From Helicocarpus griseus UAMH5409 (taxonomy: Eukaryota; Ascomycota; Eurotiomycetes; Onygenales; Ajellomycetaceae): 64,000 nucleotides of DNA. The notes beneath the pieces are model-generated. The model worked only from the letters and a program-made list of their open reading frames with translations, ran no database searches and was not told the origin of the DNA. A program made the translations under genes and the position numbers. Positions 44,224 through 56,528 of this stretch are shown here, piece after piece (positions within the stretch are counted from its first letter, which is position 1; each line of letters begins with the position of its first letter). The stretch covers positions 1-64,000 of the forward strand of contig PDNB01000092.1 of assembly GCA_002573585.1 (NCBI GenBank). Reading direction: 5' to 3'.

Positions 44224-45036
44224 ATGTCGAGAACGATCCCAACAACCGCTGCTCTTAGGCAAATAAGCCGGTCTCCGGCCCTATCGCGAACACTTAATGC
44301 TCCTCTAGCAACTACCAGAAACGACATATGCATACTATGCCAGCATAGAACACGGCATCCATCCCTCACTGGCAGAGGTTTTCACAGTTCCCGCAGCATA
44401 TTTGCCAGTTCCAACGCCGCCGCATCTCCATCGCAGAATGGCGAACAAGCCTCGACAGACGATGACTCCCTCATAAACAAACCCCCAGACATCTCAACCC
44501 ACTACACAATCTTTCCCAGCACAATTCCCACCCCTCCACCCAATGGGCCCTTCGACATCTCCACTCCAGACCTCCGCCGCGAATTCCTCAGCCTCCAAGC
44601 CCGCGCGCATCCCGACAAGTACCCTCCAGGTATTGAAAAGCAGCGCGCAGAAGCACTTTCCGCCCGTATCAACGAGGCATACCGTACACTGACAGATCCA
44701 TTAACCCGTGCTCAATATATCCTCGCTTCGCAGCATGGGATTGACGTGACGGCGGAAGATGGCGCCAAGGATCACCCGCAGGACATGGAGACGTTGATGC
44801 AGGTGCTAGAAGTGCAGGAGATGATCGAGGAGGCCCAGGACGAGATTACAGTTGCGCGGCTGAAGGATGAGAATGAGGAGAGGATTAATGGCTGTGTTGC
44901 TGAGCTGGGTGCTGCGTTTGATCAGGGCAATGTCGAGGAGGCGAGGAAGGAGTGTGTTAGGCTACGGTTTTGGTATACCATTCGAGATGGGTTGAGGGAG
45001 TGGGAGCCAGGCAAGGGTGTTAGACTAATACATTAG
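44224..45036 (+). CDS. JAC1: Mitochondrial J-type co-chaperone Jac1/HscB
   Basis: Intronless, 270 aa from the ATG at 44224. Jac1/HscB hands the iron-sulfur scaffold Isu1 to the Hsp70 Ssq1 in the mitochondrial matrix. Residues 1-60 are basic and serine-rich with few acids (GRGFHSSRSIF), a mitochondrial presequence. The J domain follows with its HPD at 129-131 (ARAHPDKYPPG). The C-terminal HscB helical bundle covers about 190-270 (MQVLEVQEMIEEAQDEI), the part that binds the scaffold. An N-terminal CILC pair at 36-39 recalls the zinc cysteines of animal HscB but lacks a second pair, and may be chance within the presequence. Confidence 0.92.
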   Translation: MSRTIPTTAALRQISRSPALSRTLNAPLATTRNDICILCQHRTRHPSLTGRGFHSSRSIFASSNAAASPSQNGEQASTDDDSLINKPPDISTHYTIFPSTIPTPPPNGPFDISTPDLRREFLSLQARAHPDKYPPGIEKQRAEALSARINEAYRTLTDPLTRAQYILASQHGIDVTAEDGAKDHPQDMETLMQVLEVQEMIEEAQDEITVARLKDENEERINGCVAELGAAFDQGNVEEARKECVRLRFWYTIRDGLREWEPGKGVRLIH

Positions 45037-46707
45037 TTCCCATATGAGTTGCCTCTGATGGGACTATTTCGTTTACTTTTGTTGTATATATGGCCATGTA
45101 TACTGTATAGATTTGAAAGAGGCCCCTGGCCCAATATATGTTGCCATTCTCTGCTATTTCATGTGGTGATATAATAGAAGGACGACCGGTTGTTCCTGGC
45201 AGCGAGATACCGTTAATATTGAAGTCCTGTCTGCTTGAAATCTAGAATCGCTCACCGCTTCGACTGTGCATCAGGATGTTTTATGTTTGCTTTTTTCGTC
45301 CATTTATACCCAACCTCCTGATATTGCTGGCCACAGGCGTGGCTCCTCAGATGTAGGAACACAAAGGTCTGATCTCAATATCATGAGACAAAACATATCG
45401 CCTATTCAGGATATCCAAAAGGGGGACCGCCTTTTATTTGTACGATACATCTTTATACACGCCAGCAAATCTTCCAGGAGGATATACTTGGCGGGTCTGA
45501 ACCGCGGCCAACTATGACTTCATCTCCTTAGCCCTAAAGGAATGCCATCGGGCATCAACCACCACATCGCAGATGAGCCATGCGGCTTCACTCCTCTCGC
45601 CAAGCAGAAAGGACAACATGGCAGTCCAATCGGCCATCGCGGTTAGCCAAACATCAATTTCCCGCTCGCAACGAACCTACCCAGCTAACCGTGCACCGTA
45701 CAGTTCATTATTCACTAGCCGCTGCAGTCGTGGATTGAGGACCCGTTCGCTGCACCTTTTGCTGGCGCCCTTTCTTCCCACTGGGAGCACCCACGTAGCC
45801 AGATTGAAATAGCATTGGCAGAACGCGGTTAGCGTTCTTCCTTGGATCACAGGTTGGCCAGTTATTCATGACGTCGTGGAGAAGCGGATTGCACCACTGC
45901 AACAGCCGACAGGCTGGGGAGTCGCCGGAGAATGGCTACTGGACTGGCCCTGAGCGCAACGCCGGACAAACTGTCATTATTATTGCTAATCTTGTTATCT
46001 GGAAGAACGGGAAGAAAATTATGAAACGCATTTCTCAGCATGTCGCTCTCCCGCCCTGGATTTCCGCAGACACTGACTAGCTAACCAACCTCTTTGACCG
46101 CCCAAAGCCTGCCTACCTGCCTCACTCAGTCTCACAACTTGACCCAAGCTTTCTAGTGTCAAAGGGCCCGGCATCATTTAGTACCGCATGCGAGAGCCAC
46201 TTAATGGCCCGCCACGATAGCAAAATGACTGGTCGCCCTGCTTCCAATCCAATTCGGTTTTTCTATCAACGCCTTCCCCGTATGCACCGGGGTGGATGCA
46301 TGTGACGTTGTCTCGGGCACGACAACTGCATATTCGGTCTCTTCCTCTTGGAGCTTTGGGATAAGCCGCCTGCGGAAAATAGGGGGGCGCGCGAGACATA
46401 AACAACATGCCGCCCCTTGTTTATGGAGTAAATGGGTGGTTGGGCCCGACCAACGAAGAGGCGACGTGCCCCTGGCCCTCCTATATATTTCTCGATTGAC
46501 AGCGAACACAAGCATAAAGGTTGACAAACCTCTTTGCAAATCGTGTCGCCTTCTCAAAAGCTGTTCACTTTATTTCTTGTTTTCCGTTTTCTTGCCCCTC
46601 CCCCCTTCCCTCTCAGTGGGATAGAATTTAGGGAGGTCTGTATTTTAAGGACCTAAATATCGCGTGGGATTTTTCTTATATATATATTTATTGCATTTAC
46701 GTTCACA
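45037..46707. other. Intergenic, no gene seen
   Basis: Between JAC1 and the BTB gene, both plus strand. Frames up to 118 codons overlap on both strands without any conserved feature. From 46550 to 46700 the sequence is C/T-rich then AT-rich with a TATATATATATTTA run, likely the BTB promoter. Confidence 0.5.
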
Positions 46708-46827
46708 ATGACGGCCCCTCTACCAGATTTTCACAGGTACGTTCAGAAGCATCCCACATACCCAAAAGGCCTACACGGGGTTCAGGCATTCTGGCACCCG
46801 TTTCAATATATTCCGGGCTTTCAGTGA
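46708..46827 (+). other. Upstream ORF (39 codons) or alternate first exon
   Basis: ATG in a strong context (CACAATGACG) opens a 39-codon frame ending 41 nt before the BTB start. It contains a possible donor (CACAGGTACG) and ends in CTTTCAG, an acceptor-like string. I could not splice it to the BTB frame in phase, so it is either a translated upstream ORF or an untranslated first exon. Confidence 0.45.
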
Positions 46828-46868
46828 CGTCTGTCTCTCAACCTACACACGCTCAAGCGGGCTATAAC

Positions 46869-48296
46869 ATGTCTATGCCACACCACGATGGCAGACTTCC
46901 GGCTGACCCATCATTCTTCTCCGTCATTGGACACAACAGCATTATTCATTCTCCCTCCTTCACATTCCTTGTAGGACCAGAGCACACAAAGCTCACCATC
47001 CAATCTGGCCTCGCCAAACATGTCTCCGAACGACTCGATGAACTGATGAATAATGGCCACACACGCGAGTCGCGGCATCGCATCGCTGTCCTGGAGGAAG
47101 AAGACGTCGAGACCTTCGTCGGGTTTTGCGAGTATGCGTACACGGGCGATTACTCCGTGCCAAACCCCAAACCATCGGCAATTGGCCGCGTCGGTAGCCA
47201 GGGGGTTGCGGGGATGGGTTCGCCATTAGCCACAGCCGCTCGTCCTCCGGCACCATCTCCGCCCATCACTCCGCAACCAGGAGAGCCACAGGAACCCGCG
47301 GAAGAAGGTGGAGAAGGTGAAGGAGCAGCGGGGGCAGGAGAGGAGAAGGCGGAAGATGACCAGGATGCAGATGCAAATCAAGGGGAATCCAGCAAGGGCA
47401 AAAAGCCAAAAAAAGGCAAGAAGAAGCAAAACGGAGGAAAGGCTGCCCAGGCCCTCAACGAAGGTACAGCAGCCAACATGACCCCACCAAGAACACCGCC
47501 GCCAAGGAAAGAAGATCAATCCCCTGAAGACCAAGCAGCACAACAAGCATCAACACCCGCCGCAGCAAACCCCTCCGCCAACAACCCGGAAGATGCCCCC
47601 ACCGCCCAAATACCCCACATTCCCCCCTCAGAAGCCGTCTCTGCTGCCCCAGACTGGTTCGACTTCGAGGCCACCCCAAAACCCGAAATGCCCAAACTCG
47701 GTCCAGCTTTCCAAGCCACCACCGGCTCCTTCCTCTCCCCCAAATCCCGCGGCCTGGGCCTATGGGACGAATTCGCCTCGCTGCAATATGTCCACCCCAC
47801 CCGCGCCACCGCCGGCGGGCTCAACCTCCCCTCCCCCCTCTCCCGCAACACGCAAGGGTACGGCATCGCCGTCTCTGGCACCGAGCCAGTCCCCTACCTC
47901 CTCTTCCACGCAAAGCTCTACGTCTTCGCTACACGCTTCCTAATCCCCACGCTGGCGCAATTGACGCTGAAAAAGTTGCACCGTGGTCTGCTCTCCTTCC
48001 CGCTCTCCTCGACCACGCCAGACCATCTGGCGCCCGCTACTGCTGCCGCCGTGCTGCAGCTGCTGCACTACACGTTCACACATACCACACGGGATGACCC
48101 GGTGTTCCCAACAGAGCAGAGGCAAAATCAGCTACGGAAGCTCATTACGCACTATGCGGCGTGCAAGGTGCGGGAGCTGGCGGCATATCAGCCGCCAGTT
48201 GGCGTGGAGGCGATGGATGCGGGGCATTTGGGATTCAGGGATCTGTTGGATACGTTGGGTGAGTTGGCGTCGGATTTGGTGTTTAGAATGATGTGA
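46869..48296 (+). CDS. BTB/POZ-domain protein
   Basis: Intronless, 475 aa from the ATG at 46869 (MSMPHHDGRLPAD). The BTB fold (about 20-110) is split as in many fungal members: IIHSPSFTFLVGPEHTKLTIQSGLAKHVSERLDELMNNG, ending in VETFVGFCEYAYTGDY. A long disordered middle (about 115-265) is rich in Pro, Ala, Glu and Lys, with a basic cluster KKPKKGKKKQN that could be a nuclear signal. The last part (about 345-475; FHAKLYVFATRFLIPTLAQLTLKKLHRGL) is the BACK-like helical tail found in fungal BTB proteins, ending ELASDLVFRMM. BTB proteins of this class may serve as adaptors; no catalytic domain is present and the function is not known. Confidence 0.85.
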   Translation: MSMPHHDGRLPADPSFFSVIGHNSIIHSPSFTFLVGPEHTKLTIQSGLAKHVSERLDELMNNGHTRESRHRIAVLEEEDVETFVGFCEYAYTGDYSVPNPKPSAIGRVGSQGVAGMGSPLATAARPPAPSPPITPQPGEPQEPAEEGGEGEGAAGAGEEKAEDDQDADANQGESSKGKKPKKGKKKQNGGKAAQALNEGTAANMTPPRTPPPRKEDQSPEDQAAQQASTPAAANPSANNPEDAPTAQIPHIPPSEAVSAAPDWFDFEATPKPEMPKLGPAFQATTGSFLSPKSRGLGLWDEFASLQYVHPTRATAGGLNLPSPLSRNTQGYGIAVSGTEPVPYLLFHAKLYVFATRFLIPTLAQLTLKKLHRGLLSFPLSSTTPDHLAPATAAAVLQLLHYTFTHTTRDDPVFPTEQRQNQLRKLITHYAACKVRELAAYQPPVGVEAMDAGHLGFRDLLDTLGELASDLVFRMM

Positions 48297-50083
48297 TTTG
48301 TTGATATTATGGTTTTATTGGTTGTTGTGACTATGTGTCTTTGCTTTCTTTTACAATGTTTTCTGTCTGTTGTATGTTTTGCATGGAGGGGATATGGGGG
48401 ATATGTTCGGGGGGGAAGCTTGATGGAGTTCTCGGATTTTACCTACTTTCCTTTTTCCCTGTTTTTGATATTCTGGCATTGTCATCCCTCCCCCAAAGAT
48501 CACTTTCCCCGCCCCTCATCCTTACCAGCATGAATATTTTCCTTTGTTCTGTCATCGCTTACGAGTCCACGAGTCTACGATTTTCTTCTCTCCCTTCCCT
48601 TAACTCTTAATATCTGTCTTTCCCTACTGATCGCCATTTGCGCTGTTCTGCATCATTGGGCATTTAATTTTAATTTTTTTATTTTTTATTTTTATTTTTT
48701 GGCTTTTCTTTGTTTTCCTTGCATAGCGTCATTCTCTTCTCTTTTCTTTGAACAACATACATTCCATTCCATCCGTCGGGTGGGCTTCTGTGTCATACAT
48801 ATTCATAATTAAAAGCTACGTTTCTACGCTCCAATGCAGGTATCTTTTACGCCTAATGATCAAACCTACCGCATTTATAATACGCAAACATTTGCCTGCC
48901 CTTTGTAACATGAGGCCCTCTTCGTATGACTTTTTTTATGCTCCGATTAAATTGATACATTACCCTCCCCTGATACCAGATGTTATTCTATACGACTAGA
49001 CTTTCTGCTTCCTCTTCTACCAACGACCTTGTCCGTACGTAGTACGCGTTGGTTAACGCGAACGATCTAGTATGGTAAACACTTTTACGATCCCGCTGGC
49101 AATGAAAGAGTTTGAGATCTAAGAGCACGGCGAAGCAAAGTTACCTGGTATGAAGAGATGGAAACAGTGAAATGTAGTGAAGGCAAAGTTCGGGGACGTA
49201 TGAGAGAAAAATAAATTTCCCAAAAAGTTAAAAAAGAGAAAGCAAAAAGCACCAAGGGCGAATTCCGCTTCGAGAATGCTGCAATCCTTACTGTCTAAAC
49301 TGCTGTTTCCATCATATCCAATAAGAGAGCTTAATGCGAAAAAAGATATACTAGAAGAGATAGAGGTACGCGCACATTTATAATAATAGGGAAAGATACG
49401 GCAAAGGGGGAAGCTGACTAAGGCAAGGAGATTAAATGACATTGAGCACAATCTCAGTGGCTAGCAGGCAGATTCATAAGAGAACGTGCAAAACAGCAAC
49501 AGCAACAGCAACGAGATGCAAGTAAAGATGGGGAACTGATGAGACTTGAGATAGAAGTGCAATGTGATAAAAGTCATAAATGCAGAGAAGACTAATGATG
49601 ATTATCCAAAAGGAGCATGCATACTAACAAGAGCATTTTGGATGGTTATAGAAAATTATATGCACTGACTCACTTAATCAAAAATCTTTTCTTCCAGGGA
49701 TGATTGTGAGAGAAGCCATGGAATATATAGTTTGTAGATGGAAGAGAATTGTGACAAGAAAAACAAAGGAAAAGGGGACATTGGTGAAAAGGACAGTCTA
49801 ACTAAAACTATAACTAATCTGGCTCATGTTAAAGATGATTTGAACAAGCAACACATAGATAATGGAATGCCATGGGGAAAGTGCGGATGGGTAAAGTAAT
49901 TACATCACCCCTAGATGTGACGACTCAGAGAAGATAAACTTGAGCTAGGCCCCCTCTGTGTTCTGGGAATTGACTTCGCTGGAAAACCAACTTCCTTGCG
50001 TGTATGAACAATACAGCAGCGTTGATGCAGGATGAAATAGGCTCAAAGAAAACATTATATATGGATGGCGATTATAAGGGCAA
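48297..50083. other. Convergent 3' region, no gene seen
   Basis: Between the BTB gene (+) and SLA1 (-). It contains a T-rich low-complexity tract at 48665-48710, CAACAG repeats at 49493-49512, and short unsupported frames. Confidence 0.55.
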
Positions 50084-53000
50084 TTAGAATCCAAAGGGGT
50101 TTTGTGGCGCTATTTAGTGGAAACATGTTAGCAACCGACATATACATCGCAGACAAGAACGAAGAGAGAATAATCGACTCACTAGCTTGCGAAAGATTCG
50201 CCTTGAGCCCTGTTGGCTGAGGCGTAAGCTTCTTCGCATCCTTCTGCACGCCGAACCGAACAGGCGGCGGCGGTCCAGTCTTCTGCGGCTGCAGAGGGGC
50301 AGCTGTCGGCTGTTGAGGAATGGGCGGAATGGGGGGTGGCGAAGGGGTAAAGCTGGTAGGGCCACCGAAACCATTGATGCCCGTACGCTGCGGCTGTAAT
50401 GGCGGTGGGAGGCCGGTCTGCATAGGTTGTAGCTGTGGCGGCTGCTGTTGGAAGCCTGGTAATCCAGTTTGTTGTGGCGCGAGGGATTGTTGGAACCCTG
50501 GCTGCTGGCCCTGCGGGCCATTCATGAACGGTTGCGAAGGTTGGAAGCCGAATTGCTGTTGCTGTGGCATCATCCCGGTTGGCTGGGGAGACATTTGGTT
50601 TCCAAAAGGTCCCATGCCCGTTTGCTGTGGCTGGAACTGCGTCTGAAACCTTTGCTGATTCAATTCTGAAAGACTATGTCCGGGAGGGGCAATGCTAGGA
50701 CCGGACGCCGGAACACCTGTAAGCTGGGGCTGCAAGGGAGGAGGGCCAAAGGCGCTGTTTTGAGGAAGGTGCTGGGGTGCCGATAGCGGTCGATCTGGCG
50801 GGGGTGGGAGTAGCGATGATCCTTGGGTTGCCATCGGCGGAGGCTGCGGCCGCTGTCTCGGGGGCATTGGCTGTTGCTGCGGAACATATCCGGTCATCTG
50901 TGGTTGAAGGCCTGCTTGGGGTTGTTGCTGACCGAGCTGGGCAAAGAATGATGGGTTTGCTCCTGTTTGTTGTGTTTGGATTTGTGGAGGGGGCTGGGAG
51001 ACAGGGGGCTGCGTGATTTGAGGTTGGGGGGATGGGTTGGCGGGAGTTGGCTGAAGGGGTTTCGAAAGAAGAGACAAGTCTGCCATGGCTCCTGTAGGAA
51101 CTGGTGCAGGTGCAGCCTGGGTTGTAGCCGGAGCACTCGTTGGCGCAGCAGCAGTAGTAGCAGGCTGTTTAGGATGCTTAACCTCCCATGCACTGTCCTC
51201 GAATCCTTGGGGTATCTTTTCGTCCGTAGTGCTAGTAGCCTGGGGTGCCGGGGGAGGTGAACCCGACTTCGTAGAATCACCTTTTCCTTCGAAAGCCTTT
51301 GGATCGACCACATCACTCGTCTGGACTGCGGGAGCGGGGCGACCTTTGCGAGTATTATTCCGGAGAGCGCCTCCCGGACCAGCAAACAGACCACCGGCCC
51401 CTTCTTCGCCGTTTCCAATGACTTGTTCTCCCCCGAAACTTACCGCCTTCGACTTGCCACGGTTGAACTGACTGTCAAGATACTTCATGACACGAAGGAT
51501 ATCACCTTCCTTCAAACCAAGGGTACGTAGCGTTTCCGTGGTGATATCGGGCAGGATAGCTTCATCCATGGAATCCCGGGAGAAGTTCTGGGCATAACGC
51601 TCGCATTGATGGGGGCCAACTCCGGCTTTCAGGAAGAAATCGAACCAGTCGTATTCTTTCACACTTGCGCCGGCCTTTCCAGAGTCATTCATGCGGCTTC
51701 GTCGTCGGATGTCAGAGAGTGGCTTGTCCTCATCAAGAGATTGCCCAGTGACTTTCTCAACATATTCCAGATCTTCGACAGACATTTTCGATACAGGGAC
51801 AGCGATTTTCACGCCATTCTGTTTATGGAGATGGATTTTACCTTCAGCAAGGCCGATGAACTCCGCAACGACAGTGAAACTTCCGGTCCTGTCGGTCCAG
51901 TTTCGAGTTTTCAATGGGTCCGGTTCTACTCAATGTTTCCGTTAGTATAATTCCACGTTCAAAAAAAGAGGCGGGGGATGGCTTACTTGGTTTTGACTTG
52001 GAATTGCGCTTCTGTCGCTGTGAATGATGGTTACTACTATCTCTGGGAAACAAACTGCTACCTCTTTCAGGAAGCTCAATGCCTGGGCCTACCTCTCCAC
52101 TGCTCTTGCGCGCCGACTCCTTTGTCAGCCGCGTTTCCTCAAGCCGGTTCTGCTCAACGGTAGAAAGGCCTGCGCTCACGCCTTTTCTGGGTTCCTCGGG
52201 AGTAAGTATTCCGGTAATCTCGACATAGCTGCTGGGGACCACTCCCTCCCTGCCGTTTTTCAGGCGCCTAACCATCCACCACTCGTCCGACTTGGTGTCG
52301 TCCAATATGATAACCTCATCCCCCACGGCAACAGTGACTTCGTCATCTCCCTGTGCCATAAATTCATATAACATCTGACCCTTTTTCTTAGTACCTCCGG
52401 CGCCAGCCGCAATGACTTCCCTGAGCCCTTCGGCTCTGTAACCCCCCGCAATCTCACCAAGCGCAGCAACAATCTCATTGGCCGTATCCTTCGCGCCAGC
52501 ATGGAAGTCAACACTTTTACTAGGTCGAACAAGATCCAAAAACACATGTTTCCCTTCAATGGAATAGTGGGTCAACTTCTCAGCTGTCCACTCCTGGTGC
52601 GGCCCATCTACCGATTTCTCTGGCGAGATAAAGATTGTCCCAGTATTTATATTTATTCCCAGGGTGGTGGGCATCTTCTTCCTCTTTCCCATCGCGGAAA
52701 CCATTTCGCTAATATTGTACAGATGGTATCCAGACGGTGAAATCGCGGACCGATGTTGTGATCGAAACTCTCCAGCCTTATAGGGGGGAGATGGTTGGAC
52801 ACCGGTAGAGGGCTCTTCTCCCTTGACCGAAGAGTACTGCTGACGACGTGGAGAGGGATCGCGTGGGGATGATAATTGGGGTGACGAAATTTGATCCGAC
52901 GGGGGGCGTCGCGGGAGAGACGGCGGGGGCGCAGCATCTTCTCCGTCTGATTCTTCTGGGGTGTATGTTGGCTGGCGGCGTGGAGGAGGGACGGAAGATG

Positions 53001-53755
53001 CGACCGGAGGAGAGGGAATAGTTCGAGATTGCTCCGAAGATACGGATGGCTGGTTCTTGTGGAGGATCCCGGCGATAGCAGCGGCAGGGCCTGCATCCGC
53101 ACTGGAGGGGGAGGCTGGTGTTGGGGCGCCCTCGGACTCGGTCTCAGCCGGTCTCTCGGGAAGGGTGGGAGCAGCAGGAGCGGGCTTGCCAGCCGTGATA
53201 TCTTCCGTTATTTCAATATAATTGGCCGGTGCGAAGCCATAATCATTATTGACGCCTACTAAAGTCCAGTCGGGATCCGACGTGTCGTAGACAACTAACT
53301 CCACCTCTTCCGTGAAAGAGACTTCTTCATCGGTCTGGCGTGTATAATCGTAAAGGGCTCTGGCTTTGTGAATCGGTTGTGCCTGTGAAATGTTAAACCC
53401 AAGTTAGCCGTCTGACTACCCTGGCCGCTGAAGCTCAATGACAGTCGCAATCACATTCCGCCCCTCGTGCCCGCCTCCTTGATGAGGCGCATGATCCACC
53501 CCCATCACCCGCAAAACCACCGGAAAAAACAAATGCAAGGAATTGAAATCGAATTACCTCCTCAACATAATTATTCGGCACCAGGCCCACAGGCTCATCC
53601 TCATCCTCCTCCGCAGCCTTCTTCTTCGCCTTCCACCAATCGTCCTCGGAACTCTTCTCTAGCACATATAGCAAGTCTCCTTCCCGGATTTCCAACTCGT
53701 TTTCCGCCTGCGGCGTATAATCATACACCGCAGTGTAGACACCCACGAATCCCAT
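50084..53755 (-). CDS. SLA1: Actin/endocytosis adaptor Sla1
   Basis: Four exons: 53558-53755, 51987-53382, 50183-51928 and 50084-50109 (26 nt); 3366 nt, 1121 aa. Sla1 links clathrin coats, cargo and actin nucleation at endocytic sites. The domain order is typical: SH3-1 (MGFVGVYTAVYDYTPQAENE), SH3-2 (ARALYDYTRQTDEEVSF), a Pro-rich linker, a G-rich middle with SH3-3 (about 440-500, GQMLYEFMAQGDDEVTV), SHD1 (about 620-690, KTRNWTDRTGSFTVVAEFIG, which binds NPF cargo), SHD2 SAM-like (about 725-790, EYDWFDFFLKAGVGPHQCERYAQNF), then a Gln/Pro tail with many PQxTG repeats (PQQTG, PQMTG, PQPTG), the Pan1/End3-regulated region. The last exon supplies the expected terminal PQNPFGF; without it the frame runs on 40 codons into intron sequence. 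Confidence 0.95.
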
Positions 53756-54880
53756 GGCTCCTCTTCTGCTGGACCTCCACGTTCGTGATTATTATTAATA
53801 TTAAATTTACCCGGGTCTTGTATGTCACCCCCTTTTCCTCCTTTTCCCACAAGTCCAGTGCGTATTCAATTGGTATCAAAATGAATCCGTATCTCCGCTG
53901 CTTCAGGGCACCAGTGAAATGTGACTTCTGCAGTCGCGGTAGAAGCGGTTATAATGAAAGGGCTTGGGCGGGTTGTAATGCGTGGGTTCGGATAATAAGG
54001 TAGATAGGTAGGGATGTTGCAATCGGGCCGTCAGAGCCGGGGGGCCGTGGACGATTGGGCAAGCCAGCAAATCAAAAGAGCATCGAGATAGTCGACAGGT
54101 GGTATGTATCGGTTGAGAAAGCTGCGAGAACGACACCGCCGTCGGAGGGGGGTAGTTATTCAAGCTTGGCAAACATACGAGTGGAGTTGAGATCGGATAC
54201 CAAAAACAGCTGCTGCGTCAGCCGTGGAAGTTTAAGGGGAGATAGAGGGAGGGCAATGGGGATGTTGATGGGAGACGATTTCGAGGGGCAGGGTTGATGA
54301 TGATGGCTGGCAGTACTCCGCGAAGGGATGAGTAGGCTATGCGACGGGGCTGTTGTGGTGGTGGTGGATGTCGATGATGTCCGGTGTTCGGTGATGGTGA
54401 TGATGGTGGTGGTGGTTCAAGGCAGAGTTGGCGAGAGCCCAAGGGAAAGTCGAAGTCAGGAGGAGGAGGACCCTGTAAGTTACCGTTACAACAATGGTAC
54501 GCCGTTGTTGGCGGGGTATCGTCGCCATTGTGTGCGGCAGTACAGTACGTTACACATGCTTTGTCCTGCTGTGTCTCGCGGACTCGGCTTGGGATATATG
54601 GGAATCAGCGTCCAGAGTCAATATACTGCATTGATTCTGATGGTATAGAATGATTTGATTAACCCAGAGGTAATGAGTACAGTAGTTCAATTGGCACTCA
54701 TCATGCTATACTATTGATGAAACTAGAGGATAGAATACATAGATTACGTGGAAAACACGTGATATAAAAAGGGTCGAAAGAGGAGTTCCAAGCATCTATA
54801 TACAAAAGCCGCTATCCATAGATTATTAAAGACAAGAATACAATGCAGCCGTAGAATACCACATCAATCAAGAGCACTAG
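53756..54880. other. Intergenic, no gene seen
   Basis: Promoter of SLA1 and 3' flank of YOS9. It contains GTG/GAT-rich simple repeats at about 54352-54420 and a CACGTGATATAAA at 54756. Short frames (up to 106 codons) look like repeat-driven artefacts. Confidence 0.55.
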
Positions 54881-56501
54881 TCATAGCTCCTCCTTATACC
54901 CGTTATCAGCCCCCTCCCTCTCCTCTGCATCCCCCTTCCCATTGCCCTCCCCATCCTCCCCCGTCTTCTTGTCTCCCTCCCCTTCCTCCTCCCCTTCTTC
55001 TTCATCCCCCGTATCAATAACCCCCCTTAATGTCGACCTCCCATTCGCCTCAATCATCTCCAATTTCCAGTCCTTCCCCCTCGCCAATTCCTCCAACTGC
55101 TTCTTCAACGCCTCAATCTTCTCTGAATCAAGATTGAACTTCTTCAGTTCCTCCTTGGACAATTTCTGAATCTCCCCACCCTTGCGTTTAGCCACAATTT
55201 CTACCTTCTCCTCCCCTAGTGACGCAACCTTGCCCTTCTCAATCCTCTTCCCCTCGCGACCAACAAGCTTCATTGCTCCAACCTCTATATCCCCAACAAT
55301 GGGGAACTTCTCCATAGCCCCGGCGCCTTCCACGTCCAAATTCAAGTCGAGGAGATTGAGATCCTCCCCGCTCTCCGCAAACGCCTTTGCCTCCTCAAAC
55401 TCAGCAACCATGTCCGGTTCAAGAACCTCCCGACATGAGATGTGATTGGGGTCGTCTTCCCTAGGCGGCTGGAACGCGACATCATTGCACAGCCGTGGCG
55501 TGTAAATGACCATCAGGTACGTACACGTCGAGACCTCCTTAATCCAGCCAATGCGATCTGTCGACTGCGGATGGCAGTGAAACTGCACTTCGATCTTTCG
55601 ATCCCTCCCCGTCAGATCGCACGTGGTGCCATCCTCCAGATGCTGGACAAGATACCTTGAGTCCCCCTTGGTCTGCAACTCCGCCACCTCTGTGCTAGGC
55701 CTTTTCTCACTCCCATTCTCACGCGGCGTCTGACCGCTTCCCTTCTTCTTACCATTATCCTTCTTGGGCGTCCGGAACCTCCCTAGCACATAGGAATGCG
55801 TAGCCGGGTCCTCAGCGGGCGGGTAGACAGGCACTCCATTGCCCGGCGGCAGCGCATGGAACTGCCTCACCTGGTCCATGTAGCAGAAGGAGTACGACCA
55901 CCATCCGGCAACGTAGTACATGCACCTCCCCTTCATCTCGCTAAGTAACTCTAATCCGCGATCCGCGGCTCGCGCGAGCTCCTTCTCCTGCTCCGCCGGC
56001 GTCGTACCCGCAGCTTCCGTTGCATTGACCGTCACCACTTTGGGTACTGTGCAGAGATATCGCATTCCATCTAGTATCATTTCTTCGTATCTCTCTACAT
56101 TTTCTTCAGGAACTAGTGGGGTATCTTTGTCGTTAGCGCTCGTGTCATCATCTCGTAATGGCGCCTGCTGTTGCGATGATCTGTCCGATTGGGAGATGGA
56201 AGAGGAGTCGGGGGAGGGAGACGGGGAGGATATCGAGGAGGATCGCTGCTGTGTTAACCGCTTGTCTGCATCTGAGGCAAGGATATATTCGTATGGGAAG
56301 ACTACTTCATACTAGAGTTTAAGAAGCAAACTATTAGCACCCCTTTCCCCTTATCCGTTATCAATAGTAAATAGTGCGCAAACACACCTGCGGAAACGCC
56401 AAAACGTCATCATGGACATTAAACGACTTCTGACTGCCCGAGCCCAACGTGGCATGTGCCAATATCAAGCTTGAGAGCGAGAGCAGCGAATGCCGCCGCA
56501 T
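54881..56501 (-). CDS. YOS9: ER lectin Yos9/OS-9
   Basis: Two exons, 56388-56501 and 54881-56311; 76-nt intron (GTGTGT...CTCTAG); 514 aa. Yos9 recognises trimmed N-glycans on misfolded proteins and passes them to the Hrd1 ER-associated degradation complex. A signal peptide (MRRHSLLSLSSLILAHATLG) is followed by a Ser-rich segment and the MRH lectin domain at about 155-290: KGRCMYYVAGWWSYSFCYMDQ (Trp-Trp and the ligand Gln), EVQFHCHP and WIKEVSTCTYLMVIYTPRLC. Cysteines are conserved for the fold. The C-terminal 130 residues are Lys/Glu-rich and highly acidic, ending NGYKEEL. KEEL is close to the HDEL/KDEL retrieval signal and fits a lumenal protein. The start codon and intron are supported by the restored FPQ-YEVVFPYEYILA. 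Confidence 0.93.
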
Positions 56502-56528
56502 GATTTCGCCCTTTTTCCCTTTCCCTTT

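Noticed and set aside
54942..55445. Two plus-strand Ser/Pro-rich frames
   Set aside because: Mirror of the Lys/Glu-rich tail of YOS9.
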